64,000 nucleotides of DNA from positions 2,046,001 through 2,110,000 of the forward strand of contig NZ_VIVQ01000001.1 in the NCBI RefSeq assembly GCF_007829035.1. The letters are read 5' to 3'. Within the stretch, counting starts at the first letter, position 1. Each line of letters begins with the position of its first letter. The notes beneath the pieces were generated by a model. It saw only the letters and a list, made by a program, of their open reading frames with translations. It did no database searches and had not been told where the DNA came from. The DNA is from Rudaeicoccus suwonensis (GTDB lineage Bacteria; Actinomycetota; Actinomycetes; Actinomycetales; Dermatophilaceae). Position numbers and translations under genes: made by a program. Of the stretch, positions 7,756-16,745 are shown one piece after another.

Positions 7756-8567
7756 TGGCAGTGATCTCAGCCCCGCTGGCGCGGTCCAACGGCCGTGAGC
7801 TCAGCCGCGCCGGAGCCACCGCCGTGTTGGTCTACCGCAACTACCTGGTCTACCGACGCGGCTGGATCTTCTTCGTGACCGGGTTCCTCGAGCCGGTGTT
7901 CTACCTGCTGTCCATCGGCATCGGGGTCGGCAAACTGATCCCGAGTTTCGACATCGGTGGCCAGGTCGTCCCGTATGCCGATTTCGTCGCGCCTGGCATG
8001 CTCGCAGCGTCGGCGATGAACGGCGCGGTCTTCGACACCACGTTCAACGTCTTCTTCCGGTTGAAGTACCAAAAGCTCTACGACCAGATCCTGGCGACAC
8101 CACGCACTCCCGCCGATGTCGCCCGCGGGGAGATCAGCTGGGCGCTGCTGCGCGGCGGGATCTACTCTGCGGCCTTCTTGCTGGTGATGACTGCGCTGGG
8201 CATGGTGCACTCGTGGTGGGCGGTGCTGGCGCTGCCGGCGGCGCTGCTCATCGGGTTCGCCTTCGCCGGCATCTGCATGGCACTGACGACCTGGATGACG
8301 TCGTGGCAGGACTTCGAATACATCACCCTCGGCACCCTGCCCCTGTTCTTGTTCTCGGCGACGTTCTTTCCGCCGTCGGCATTTCCGACCTGGTTGCGGT
8401 GGGTGGTCGAATGCACGCCGCTGTATCGCGGAGTCGTGCTGTGCCGTGAGCTGACGACCGGCCATGTCGGCTGGGCGTCACTGATCTCGGTGATCTATCT
8501 GGCGGTGCTCGGACTCATCGGCACCCGCATCGTGAGCCGCCGTCTGGCATCGCTGCTGCTGACCTGA
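7755..8567 (+). CDS. ABC-2 type transporter permease, second subunit
   Basis: This 270-residue permease is a paralogue of the previous one, with a conserved VAPGMLAASAMNGAVFDTTFN stretch, a LATPRTPADVARGEI coupling segment and LPLFLFSATFFPPSAFP. The start at 7755 overlaps the upstream stop (TGATG). Two different permeases after one ATPase suggest a heterodimeric exporter of the Nod/Drr class. A kinase gene converges from the right. Confidence 0.87.
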   Translation: MAVISAPLARSNGRELSRAGATAVLVYRNYLVYRRGWIFFVTGFLEPVFYLLSIGIGVGKLIPSFDIGGQVVPYADFVAPGMLAASAMNGAVFDTTFNVFFRLKYQKLYDQILATPRTPADVARGEISWALLRGGIYSAAFLLVMTALGMVHSWWAVLALPAALLIGFAFAGICMALTTWMTSWQDFEYITLGTLPLFLFSATFFPPSAFPTWLRWVVECTPLYRGVVLCRELTTGHVGWASLISVIYLAVLGLIGTRIVSRRLASLLLT

Positions 8568-8620
8568 TCCTGCCCAACGTCGGCAACGGGGAGATGAACG
8601 CTCCGAACCTGCCTGAAACC

Positions 8621-8672
8621 TGTGGTCGTTCGGGGCGATGACAACGTGTGGTCACTCGGGACGATGGCAACG
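8621..8672. repeat. 26-bp tandem repeat, two copies
   Basis: Two adjacent 26-base units (8621-8646 and 8647-8672) begin TGTGGTC and end CAACG, differing at four positions. They lie in the 115-base gap between the converging permease and kinase genes. No gene, U-run or strong hairpin goes with them. They may be remnants of a mobile-element end or a duplicated binding site. Confidence 0.75.
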
Positions 8673-8682
8673 TACAGCGCCG

Positions 8683-10287
8683 TCAGCGTGCCGCGCCCCA
8701 CGTCGCGATGCGCCACCCTCCTGACGTCCACTGCAACGACAGATCGGTGTGCACCGGAGGTGTCGAGGCCACCGTGCGACGGCCTGTTGCCGTGACGACG
8801 GTGAACTCGGGCTGAGTGATCACGGCGTCGACGTGCACGGTTGCGCCGCTGCCTTGCTGCACCACCGCAGACCGCACGACGAACGACAGTCCGCTGTAGG
8901 TCGCGCCCGCTTCAGCCGCCGAGGCGAGATCTGCCGCATCAGCGGTGTAGGCCGTGGAGCCCGGAACCAACGCGGCGCCGAGCGCGGAGGCATCGCGCGC
9001 GGTCCAGGCAGCGGCACGAGCCGACACCAGGCTCTGCACGACCCGCACCGTCTGTGATCCGAGAGCCTCAGCGGAGGTGGGGCCCCCGCCTGCTGATCGC
9101 GCGGGCTGGGATGCGGAGCTCGAACGGGCAGGACCACTGCCAGAGGAGGTCCCGGTCCCAGTTGCCCGCCCTGGCGCCGTCGGTTGTTTCGAGGATGTGG
9201 TCGCGCTCGACCTCGCCGGCAGTTGCGCGCTTGACGCAGGCACAGGCGCGTTGGTCGCCGCACGTCCGGATCCACCGGCGAGCGTCATACTCAACGCGGC
9301 CGCCCCGACGACGATCACGCCCGCCACGGTGAGCATCACGGGACGCAGTGTCCGACGCGAACTCGCGCGGACGGCACGGGCCGACCGCCGCTCCGGCGTC
9401 CCTTCGCGCGCAGCGTCGGTGCGGATGCGTCGGGTGAGCGCGGACGCCGGGTCCTCCTGCGCCAGCGCCGAAGCGGCACGTCGACCTGGCGAACCCTGAA
9501 CAGGCGCCGGCTCCGGATCCGCACACTCCCACAGCGCCAGTGCAAACTCACCGGCAAGCGGACGCGCTGAATCCGTATGCGACAGAGCAGAATTGACGAG
9601 ATCCCGGATCTCCGGCGAAGCCTCCGGAGCGAGTTCGGCGAGGTCGGAACGCAAGGCCGCCGGCTCCGGAGCCGCACCGGTCAGTGCAGCCCAGGCAATG
9701 GCACCCAGCGAGTACACATCCGACGCCGGCAGCGGCGCCGTCCCGGCGAGCACCTCCGGTGCCGCCCACGCCTCGGTGGCCCACACCTCCTCACCGGAAT
9801 GACCGGCCAGACGCGACATGCCCAAGTCGGCGATGAGCGGCTTGCCCTGGTCGGTGAGCAGAATGTTGCCCGGGCTGAGGTCACCGTGCACGAGCCCCAT
9901 GCCGTGCAGGTCGTGCAGCGCACGCGCGACAGGACACAACACCGTGACAAGTTCGCCAGGCGTCAGCACACCACGACGCGCCAATGTCTGCGCCAGGGAG
10001 CCACCCTCCGCGAGATCCATGACCAGCGCGGTGCGCGGCGGCTGCACCGAGGTGTCGAGGACGACATCCAGCAGCCGAACAACGTGATCGTGCCGGATCG
10101 CCTGCAGCACTGACACTTCATAGTCGAGCTGTTCGCTCTCCGCAGCGACGATCTTGGCAGCCAGGCGAACACCGTCGCGTGACCGCACTGCCCACACCTC
10201 GCCGGTAGCGCCCTGCCCGATCGGTGTCAACACCTCGTAACCCGGCAGATGCGGGATCGCCGACTCCACTGTCCCGTCGTGATCCAT
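8683..10287 (-). CDS. Membrane-anchored Ser/Thr protein kinase
   Basis: The 534-residue protein has a kinase domain (residues about 17-255) with glycine loop GQGATGEV (24-31), Lys45, catalytic loop HGDLSPGN (134-141) and metal motif DLG (154-156). The usual HRD is HGD and DFG is DLG, so it is a non-RD type. A membrane helix spans about 318-337, followed by a Ser/Thr/Pro/Gly-rich linker and an outer domain (about 430-534) resembling a small SnoaL/NTF2-like fold rather than PASTA repeats. ATG at 10287 has AGGAGG four bases upstream; the longer frame to 10398 would enter the divergent gene. Target unknown. Confidence 0.88.
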   Translation of the reverse strand: MDHDGTVESAIPHLPGYEVLTPIGQGATGEVWAVRSRDGVRLAAKIVAAESEQLDYEVSVLQAIRHDHVVRLLDVVLDTSVQPPRTALVMDLAEGGSLAQTLARRGVLTPGELVTVLCPVARALHDLHGMGLVHGDLSPGNILLTDQGKPLIADLGMSRLAGHSGEEVWATEAWAAPEVLAGTAPLPASDVYSLGAIAWAALTGAAPEPAALRSDLAELAPEASPEIRDLVNSALSHTDSARPLAGEFALALWECADPEPAPVQGSPGRRAASALAQEDPASALTRRIRTDAAREGTPERRSARAVRASSRRTLRPVMLTVAGVIVVGAAALSMTLAGGSGRAATNAPVPASSAQLPARSSATTSSKQPTAPGRATGTGTSSGSGPARSSSASQPARSAGGGPTSAEALGSQTVRVVQSLVSARAAAWTARDASALGAALVPGSTAYTADAADLASAAEAGATYSGLSFVVRSAVVQQGSGATVHVDAVITQPEFTVVTATGRRTVASTPPVHTDLSLQWTSGGWRIATWGAAR

Positions 10288-10402
10288 GACACCTCCTCTC
10301 ACCGTGCGCCAGATTTGCACGGCCGCTGGAGACGGCGCAGACGTTGTCCACAGACCCGCCGACAGTCGCGCGACGATGGACGGCAGGTGGCCGGCCACCC
10401 GT

Positions 10403-10408
10403 TACCGT
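10403..10408 (+). promoter_or_regulatory. -10 element TACCGT for a leaderless start
   Basis: TACCGT ends seven bases before GTG 10416. That spacing puts transcription start at the start codon and is the reason for preferring this start. Confidence 0.5.
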
Positions 10409-10415
10409 GAGGGTC

Positions 10416-11588
10416 GTGCCAGCCTCGGACCTCGTCACCACCGCACAGGCGGCGGATCTGCTGGGCGTCCGGGTATCCACCGTCTACTCCTACGTCAGTC
10501 GTGGGCTGCTGCGCCGCGCTGACGAGGGACGCACCCGGCAGCAGGGCTCCCGCTTCGACCGAGACGAGGTCGTGGCGCTGGCAGCAAGCCACCATCGGCA
10601 ACGCGCGGGCACCTTCGAACTGTCCATCGAGACCGCGATCACCGACCTGGACCCCGCCGGGCGACTGTTCTTCCGCGGCCACGACGCCTGCGAGCTGGCC
10701 GAGCGACACAGCTTCGAGCAGGTCGCCGAACTGGTCTGGGGAACACCGGGTGCGCCGACCCCCTGGCCGTCGCTTGACATCGATCCTGTGTTGTATGACG
10801 CGCGCGGGGTGCCGTCACCGACGTCATTGCGCAGCGCGGATCACATCCGCCGAGCGATCCTCACCGCCGCGGAGAACGACTCGGATCGCGAGGACATCAG
10901 CGCGGATCACTTCCGCCAGGCGGCGCGGCGGTCTGTGACGGCCGCACTCGCGTCGATCCCGCCACGTCAGCGCCAGTCCCTGTGCGCACCAACGACATCG
11001 GTGGTCGACCGCCTGTGGCCGCTGTTGAGTGAGCGACCGTGCGGTGTTGACGAACACCGCGCGTTGCAGGTGGCACTCGTGCTGCTGATCGACCACGAAT
11101 TGGCGACCTCCACGATCGCGGCTCGCGCAGCCGCAAGCACCGGCGCCGGACCGTATCTCGTGCTGCTCGCGGGTGCCGGCGCGCTCGGTGGGCCGCGCCA
11201 CGGAGCTGCGTCGGCCGCGGCATACGACCTCATCCGTGACTACTCGAAGGGAACCCTGACGATCGGAGTGGCACCTGCTGGCTTCGGGCACGCCGTGTAC
11301 AGGGACGTCGACCCCCGAGCGGAGCAGATCCTGCTTGCCGTCGGCCAGTTCGCGCCAGATGTGGCCGAACTCGTCGACGACCTCGCGTTGCAGGTCCGCC
11401 GCGTGCACGGCCTTGCCCCGAACGTCGATCTGGCGCTGGCCGCCCTGAGCATCAGCTGCGGATTCCGGCGGGACGCCGGCGAGGCGATCTTCCTGCTGGC
11501 TCGCATCGCCGGCTTCACCGCCCACGGCATCGAGGAGCAAGGTCACCGGATGAGATTTCGCCCGCGCGCTGCCTACCGCACCGACTGA
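10416..11588 (+). CDS. Citrate synthase-like protein with N-terminal HTH
   Basis: The 390-residue protein opens with an excisionase/MerR-like helix-turn-helix (LVTTAQAADLLGVRVSTVYSYV, residues about 6-28). A citrate synthase fold follows. The active-site landmarks are present: a His in GGPRHGAAS, a His in GFGHAVYRDVDPRA and an Asp in NVDLALAAL. It could be an enzyme that binds DNA or a regulator built from an enzyme. GTG 10416 is chosen from the leaderless promoter; GTG 10407 is possible. Its 3' end overlaps the converging citrate synthase gene by 16 bases. Confidence 0.82.
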   Translation: MPASDLVTTAQAADLLGVRVSTVYSYVSRGLLRRADEGRTRQQGSRFDRDEVVALAASHHRQRAGTFELSIETAITDLDPAGRLFFRGHDACELAERHSFEQVAELVWGTPGAPTPWPSLDIDPVLYDARGVPSPTSLRSADHIRRAILTAAENDSDREDISADHFRQAARRSVTAALASIPPRQRQSLCAPTTSVVDRLWPLLSERPCGVDEHRALQVALVLLIDHELATSTIAARAAASTGAGPYLVLLAGAGALGGPRHGAASAAAYDLIRDYSKGTLTIGVAPAGFGHAVYRDVDPRAEQILLAVGQFAPDVAELVDDLALQVRRVHGLAPNVDLALAALSISCGFRRDAGEAIFLLARIAGFTAHGIEEQGHRMRFRPRAAYRTD

Positions 11589-12742
11589 TCCGGCAGCAGG
11601 CGAGGGGCAGGCTCTCCGACATACCGCGACCGCGGCCGGATGATCTTGCGGTCCAGACCCTGTTCGAGGATGTGCGCCGTCCAGCCGACCACGCGACTCA
11701 CTGCGAAGGTCGGCGTGAACATCTCACGCGGGATCCCGCACGCTTGCATCACGACCCCGGCGTAATACTCGACATTGGCCCGCAAGGGACGATCCGGCTT
11801 GGCTTCGTCCAATACCGCGACCACCTGGGCTTCACAACCGATCGCCAGCTCCGCCAGCGGTCCACCGAGCTCGGCGGCAGTCTGCTTGAGCAGCTCGGAC
11901 CTGGGGTCCAGCGTGCGATAGACCGCGTGCCCGAATCCCATGACCCGGCGGCCCGCTGCCAACTGGTCACGCGCCCACGCTTCCGCCCGGTCGACCGAAC
12001 CGATCCGGTCGAGTGCGTCCAGCGCGCGGCTGGGTGCACCACCGTGCAGTGGTCCGGACAATGCGCCGATCCCGGCAACGACACAGGAGGTCAGATCAGC
12101 GCCGGTCGATGCGACACAGCGAGCGGTGAAGGTCGAATTGTTGAAACCGTGGTCGACCGTCAGCACGAGATATCTGCTCAGCGCGCGGATGTGTTCGTCG
12201 GCGGGAACACGGCCCGTGAGCATCCACAGGTAGTTCGCCACGTAGCCCAGATCCGGACGTGGCAGGCGAGGTTGTGCTCCGGCAGCGATGGCGTGCGCCG
12301 CCGTGACCAGCCACGGCACGGCCGTTGCGGTGCGTATGGCGCGCACCTCCCGCGTCGGCTGGTCGCTGTCCCACAGCGGCTGATCGCCCGACAACGTGCC
12401 GTATGCCGACAGGGCCGTCCGCAGAGTGGCCAGCGGATCCGCAACGCCGCCGGCGACGGTCGCGGCCCGAACGACCTCGAGCAGGCGGGCCGTGAGGTCG
12501 TCGTCTTCCACAGCAGCGGAGGCGATGGTGTTCCGCCACTGCTGCGCCTGCCCGGCATCCGGCAGCTCGTGCCGGAGCAGGAGATGCCAGACCTCCTCGA
12601 AGGAGCAGCGCCGGGCGAGTTGGGTTGCGTCATACCCGCGGTAATGGAAGAAGCCGTCCGCACCGAGCACATCGCCGATGCGGGTCTCTGCGGCGATCAG
12701 ATTCGCCAGGCCGGGGGCTGCAATCACGTCAGATGTCGTCAT
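11573..12742 (-). CDS. Citrate synthase / 2-methylcitrate synthase family
   Basis: The 389-residue enzyme would condense acetyl-CoA (or propionyl-CoA) with oxaloacetate. Active-site segments are GPLHGGAPSRAL and GFGHAVYRTLDPR. At the third catalytic position it reads NVEYYAGVV, with Glu where citrate synthases usually have Asp; I believe some actinobacterial second citrate synthases share this, but cannot check. ATG 12742 is preferred to TTG 12778. It lies tail to tail with the HTH-bearing paralogue, suggesting an old duplication with one copy recruited as a regulator. Confidence 0.85.
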   Translation of the reverse strand: MTTSDVIAAPGLANLIAAETRIGDVLGADGFFHYRGYDATQLARRCSFEEVWHLLLRHELPDAGQAQQWRNTIASAAVEDDDLTARLLEVVRAATVAGGVADPLATLRTALSAYGTLSGDQPLWDSDQPTREVRAIRTATAVPWLVTAAHAIAAGAQPRLPRPDLGYVANYLWMLTGRVPADEHIRALSRYLVLTVDHGFNNSTFTARCVASTGADLTSCVVAGIGALSGPLHGGAPSRALDALDRIGSVDRAEAWARDQLAAGRRVMGFGHAVYRTLDPRSELLKQTAAELGGPLAELAIGCEAQVVAVLDEAKPDRPLRANVEYYAGVVMQACGIPREMFTPTFAVSRVVGWTAHILEQGLDRKIIRPRSRYVGEPAPRLLPDQSVR

Positions 12743-12873
12743 GGACGCAGCGTGCGCGCCAACAGAAGTCGTGGTCAATGTGGATTCTGTCTACATACTT
12801 AAGGGTGAGAAATATGTAATCTGCATCCTTTGCACTAGTGAATTCGCCGGAAACAACGATATTTTCACCGCAT

Positions 12874-12887
12874 TTACCGATCGGTAA
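12874..12887. promoter_or_regulatory. 14-bp perfect palindrome (TTACCGATCGGTAA), likely operator
   Basis: The palindrome lies 18 bases before the ATG at 12906, in an AT-rich 163-base gap between divergent genes. Palindromes of the form TACCnnnnGGTA are common targets of TetR-family repressors. No TetR gene is in the window. Position suggests control of the O-antigen ligase-like gene. Confidence 0.6.
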
Positions 12888-12905
12888 GCGTTACTGTGCC
12901 AACTC

Positions 12906-14138
12906 ATGGGGGAACAAGAACGTCGCACTCGGCTGCGCGAATTTCCGGCCATTGCCGCACTGCTGATACTCGCCTTCGGCGGTTACATCAAGGGATCCAA
13001 ATACCTGGCGTGGATGCCGATCGACATGACACTGCTCGCGGGTGCGATCGTCGCAGTGCTGCTGGTGCACTCCTGGATGTATCGGTCGCTGGAGTTTCGA
13101 AGAGCAATGTTGCTGGCGCTGTGGGGCGTGTCCCTGACCTTCGGTATCTTCGCCACAGGCTCGGCAGGCAACACCTACGTGTCGACGAAACTGCAGGAGG
13201 TCTTCCTCTTCGTACCACTGTGCGTGCTCGGCGGCATCTACCTGCTGCGGACTGCCGACGCCAGGCGCCTGTGGGTGATGCTCATCGCGGGCTATGGCCT
13301 GCTCGTTCTCGCAGTGGCCTGGCTCGACCCGTCCTCACTGACGGAGAACCGACTGTCTTTGGCGGGCGGCAACACCATCGGCGCCGGTCGAGCGGCCGGA
13401 GCATCGCTGATCGTGTTCTTCCTCGCAGCGCTGACGGAACGACGATTCAGGATGCTGTGGCTGGCTCTTGCCGCGGTTTCGGGATATGCGGGCCTCGAGG
13501 CGGCCTCCCGTGGCCCGCTCGTCGCGGCTGCGGGAGCAATCGTGATAGCGGCAGTCATCTCCCGGTACCGCGGTCAGGGAAAGCGAGCCGCAGTGGCTGT
13601 GGCCGCCGTCACTGTGGCGACGTGGTGGGTGCTGACCTCGGGTGACTTCAATGCCAGATTGGACACCGTCGATGACACCTCGGCCAGCATGCGCAAGGTG
13701 CTGTGGGCGCAGACGTGGACGATCATCACGCACAATCCGTTCGGAATCGGCTGGGGCCATCTTTACGGCCATTTCGGCTTTGCCCTGCTGAATTCTGGGT
13801 ACGTCCAGTATCCACACAATCTCGTGTTGGAGGTTTTCTCCGAAGGTGGCTGGATCGCCGGCTTCCTGACAATTGCCATACTCGTCGTCGCCCTGATCGA
13901 TCAGGGAGTTCTGGCCGCGACGAACTCCACGGAAATGACCATGCTGGCGCTGTTCGTCTTCGCACTGATCAACGCGATGGTGTCCGGAGACGTCGGCGCC
14001 AACCGAGGGGTCTGGGTCAGCCTCGGCGCGGCGCTGATCCCCCTGATCGCCGGCAAGATCCCATCGCACTCAACCTTGGCCGGGCCCGAGCGCAAAGCGC
14101 CCCTCCCGGCGGCGAAAGCCACAGCGACATCGGGCTGA
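12906..14138 (+). CDS. O-antigen ligase / Wzy-like polytopic membrane protein
   Basis: The 410-residue protein has about ten hydrophobic segments. The long outer loop with ASRGPLVAAAG before it and NPFGIGWGHLYGHFG plus YPHNLVLEVFSEGGWIAGFL after it is the signature layout of the O-antigen ligase/Wzy polymerase family, which joins glycan units outside the membrane. Acceptor and glycan are unknown. It is followed after a short gap by a sugar-aminotransferase-like gene, and a palindromic operator sits just upstream. Confidence 0.8.
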   Translation: MGEQERRTRLREFPAIAALLILAFGGYIKGSKYLAWMPIDMTLLAGAIVAVLLVHSWMYRSLEFRRAMLLALWGVSLTFGIFATGSAGNTYVSTKLQEVFLFVPLCVLGGIYLLRTADARRLWVMLIAGYGLLVLAVAWLDPSSLTENRLSLAGGNTIGAGRAAGASLIVFFLAALTERRFRMLWLALAAVSGYAGLEAASRGPLVAAAGAIVIAAVISRYRGQGKRAAVAVAAVTVATWWVLTSGDFNARLDTVDDTSASMRKVLWAQTWTIITHNPFGIGWGHLYGHFGFALLNSGYVQYPHNLVLEVFSEGGWIAGFLTIAILVVALIDQGVLAATNSTEMTMLALFVFALINAMVSGDVGANRGVWVSLGAALIPLIAGKIPSHSTLAGPERKAPLPAAKATATSG

Positions 14139-14187
14139 CGGCGTGCGACAGGTGGCGCCGGCATCGCTGGGTACCCTGGATCGCACA

Positions 14188-15360
14188 ATGGCGACATCTT
14201 CACGACCTCAGCTGACCGACGCCCACCGGCATCTCGCCACGATCACCGACACCGATCCGTCCGACTGGCATCTGGTGTTCCGCGCCAGGTATGCGATGGC
14301 GCTCGCATTCGGCGCGATGGCCGATCTGCACGGCCCTGGTGATGTGGCGACCCAATTGCTCACCTGCGCGACGGCCGTCGATCCGATCATGGTCGGTGGA
14401 CTTCGCCCCGAGTATGCCGAGGTCAGCCCCGCGTCACTCGCTCTCGACCCCGAGGCGCTCGAGCTGACCGATGCCACCCGCGCGGTCGTCCTTCAGCACA
14501 CCTTCGGCATCATCGACGACGCCCGCTCGATCGCGTTGCGCGAGAAGGCGAATCGCGCGGGCGTCATACTTGTCGAAGACTCCGCGCACTGTGTCGGTCG
14601 GATGGCTCGAGACGCGGACGGTATGCCGCTGGCCGATCTGTCGATCCACTCCTTCGGTGCCGAGAAGATCCTGCCGACCCGCTTCGGCGGCGCCATCTGG
14701 GTGAACCCGCGCTTGTCCGACCGCGCGCTGCATCACCGGCTGACGACGGACCTCACCGAGCTTCCAGCGGTCAGCACCGCTGTGTCCCTGCGATCGCGCG
14801 CCTACCGCAATCAGGTGCGCGTGCTCAACCGCCTGCCCGGCGCAGTGTCGGCCCAGGCACGGTCGGCGATGACTGCGCTACGCCTGTTCGAACCACTGAT
14901 CGGGCCCGCCGAGAGGCGAGGCGGCCTGGAGCGGACGCCGATGCAGCCCGCGCCCTGGATGACCGCGCAGGCCGCTCACCACCTGGGTCGCATCACCGAA
15001 ATCGAGCGCGGACGTGCCGCGGCGACGGCCGAGTATCTGCGGGCTTTGGCGGGACACGTCCAGATGCCCGACACCATCGACGCCGCGGCGCCGTTGGTGC
15101 GTTTCCCGTTCTTCGTCGACTCGACCGAGACTGCCGAACGGTTGATCCGTGAACTCACCGCCGGCGGCGTCTACGCAGGTCGGTGGTATCGCCCGGCGCT
15201 GTTCCCCGGTCCGGACGACCCTGCGGCATACAACCTCGACCCGGCAAGCACCACGCCGCAGACTCAGGACCTCATCGCGCGGATCGTCAACCTGCCGACG
15301 ACACTCGACGTGGCCGGCGCCCGGCGCGCCGCGGACCTGTTGCTGTCCCTCCGGAGCTAA
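14188..15360 (+). CDS. DegT/DnrJ/EryC1-type aminotransferase
   Basis: The 390-residue PLP enzyme has cofactor Asp in VILVEDSAHCVG and the Schiff-base Lys in HSFGAEKILPTRFGG. Family members aminate keto-sugars for polysaccharides or antibiotics. The C-terminal half carries VYAGRWYRPALFPG, which fits the family. ATG 14188 is chosen because a TACCCT box lies ten bases upstream; GTG 14143, four bases after the previous stop, is an alternative. The neighbours suggest cell-surface glycan work, but the substrate is not evident. Confidence 0.8.
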   Translation: MATSSRPQLTDAHRHLATITDTDPSDWHLVFRARYAMALAFGAMADLHGPGDVATQLLTCATAVDPIMVGGLRPEYAEVSPASLALDPEALELTDATRAVVLQHTFGIIDDARSIALREKANRAGVILVEDSAHCVGRMARDADGMPLADLSIHSFGAEKILPTRFGGAIWVNPRLSDRALHHRLTTDLTELPAVSTAVSLRSRAYRNQVRVLNRLPGAVSAQARSAMTALRLFEPLIGPAERRGGLERTPMQPAPWMTAQAAHHLGRITEIERGRAAATAEYLRALAGHVQMPDTIDAAAPLVRFPFFVDSTETAERLIRELTAGGVYAGRWYRPALFPGPDDPAAYNLDPASTTPQTQDLIARIVNLPTTLDVAGARRAADLLLSLRS

Positions 15361-15383
15361 GACCGAGCCCGTGCGATCGCGGG

Positions 15384-16604
15384 TCAGCCGAGGCTGGACT
15401 TGGAGAACTTGATGTAGTCCAGGCAGTGCCGTGCGTTGATCCTGGCGATGTCGAGGCGACGCTGCCGGCTCAGGTCCGGGCCGTAGTCGAGGGTGTGGAT
15501 CCGGCCGAGCTTCGCGGCCCGCCGCAACTGTGTCCGCAGCGATGGGGGCGCGTAGCGCAGGACAACCGGATAGGGCACGTTCACCCACAGCCGCTCCTGC
15601 TGCGCGCTGGTGAACTCATCGCGCCGGTCGTACACCAGGTCGTGGACCGCGGTCGCGATGAGATTGAGGCCGCCGGCCATCGTGTAATAGCTGGTCGCCC
15701 CGGGGCGGAGGTTGACCTCGAGAAGCTTGGACTCACCCGTCCGTTCATCGACCATGACGTCGAAGTTGGCGAGTCCGACATACCCGACGCCGTCCAGGAA
15801 CGTCCGGATCGCGCTCGTCAGGGCGTCGTCGTTGATGGGGATGATCGCGTTGTTGTTGCCGATGAGCACCGGGTTGTATTCGGTCAGCACCACCTGCCCG
15901 GCACTGATCACCCGCGCGCTGCCCGTCGTGTCGGAGTAGGAGTTGGCGACCTGCATCACCGACTCGTCGCCGGAGAGGTACTCCTGGACGATCAGGTTGC
16001 CGGTGTAGCCGGCGGCGAAGATCCGCGCGCACAGGTCGGTGAGCTCGGCGCCGTCGTTGACCAGGTAGACCTTCTGCTTTCCCGCGAAGCTCAGCCGCGG
16101 ATAGCTGTCGGTGTCGGCGGGCTTCACGATCACCGGGTAATCGAAGGGCATACCGTCGACATCGATCGATGAATCCGGTTCGACGACAACAGTTTTCGGA
16201 TGCGGGACGCCCAGATCCGCGCAGGTGCGGTAGAAGTCGGTCTTGTCCATCAACCGGTCGGCGACCTCGGTGGAGACCAGCGGGATGAGGAACAACTGGT
16301 CGAGTTCGGCGCGATTGCGCAACACCACATTGGTGTAGAACTCGATCGTCGGGAACAGCACCAGCTTGCGGCCGGTGAACTCGGCTGCGACATCCCGCAG
16401 CGTCTGTATGACGACGTCGGCCTCGCCCAGTCCGGGCACGACGCGCACGTCGATGATCTGCGAGTGCGCGGTCTCGCGGGAGGCAAACCGGCCGATCGCC
16501 AGCGACCTGACACCGAAGACCTCCCGCAGGCTGCGGGCGATGTTGTAAGCGTTGAGGCCGGACCCGAGGATCACGGGTACGAAGTCGTCATTGCCGTAAG
16601 TCAT
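15384..16604 (-). CDS. ATP-grasp ligase resembling D-aspartate ligases
   Basis: The 406-residue protein opens with VPVILGSGLNAYNIARSL, the start typical of ATP-grasp carboxylate-amine ligases such as the D-aspartate ligase of enterococcal peptidoglycan. The ATP-grasp core shows YPVIVKPADTDSY, LIVQEYLSGDESVM and the metal-binding stretch FDVMVDERTGESKLLEVNLRPG. ATG 16604 is preferred because GGGAG lies five bases upstream; ATG 16619 is possible. Joining D-Asp to the peptidoglycan Lys side chain is a reasonable inference, since several Micrococcales have Asp in that bridge. The amino acid is not proven. Confidence 0.72.
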   Translation of the reverse strand: MTYGNDDFVPVILGSGLNAYNIARSLREVFGVRSLAIGRFASRETAHSQIIDVRVVPGLGEADVVIQTLRDVAAEFTGRKLVLFPTIEFYTNVVLRNRAELDQLFLIPLVSTEVADRLMDKTDFYRTCADLGVPHPKTVVVEPDSSIDVDGMPFDYPVIVKPADTDSYPRLSFAGKQKVYLVNDGAELTDLCARIFAAGYTGNLIVQEYLSGDESVMQVANSYSDTTGSARVISAGQVVLTEYNPVLIGNNNAIIPINDDALTSAIRTFLDGVGYVGLANFDVMVDERTGESKLLEVNLRPGATSYYTMAGGLNLIATAVHDLVYDRRDEFTSAQQERLWVNVPYPVVLRYAPPSLRTQLRRAAKLGRIHTLDYGPDLSRQRRLDIARINARHCLDYIKFSKSSLG

Positions 16605-16745
16605 CTGTCTCCCAGACATTCGCGTCGAGTGGGCGCGCCGTGCTCGCCGCTGCGATCAGCTTCCGCCGAAACCCTATAACCCGCGCGCGGGCGTCGCTCT
16701 GCCCCCGAAATTCGCTCGCGAGCCACCTGTGGCGACGGGTAGCGT
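16605..16745. other. Gene-free 5' part of the divergent ligase/aspS gap
   Basis: No convincing gene is visible here. Both strands have only short frames. It must hold the ligase promoter and, near 16740-16745 (TAGCGT), a possible -10 for the T-box transcript. Together with the T-box it makes the only gap longer than 300 bases in the window. Confidence 0.5.
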
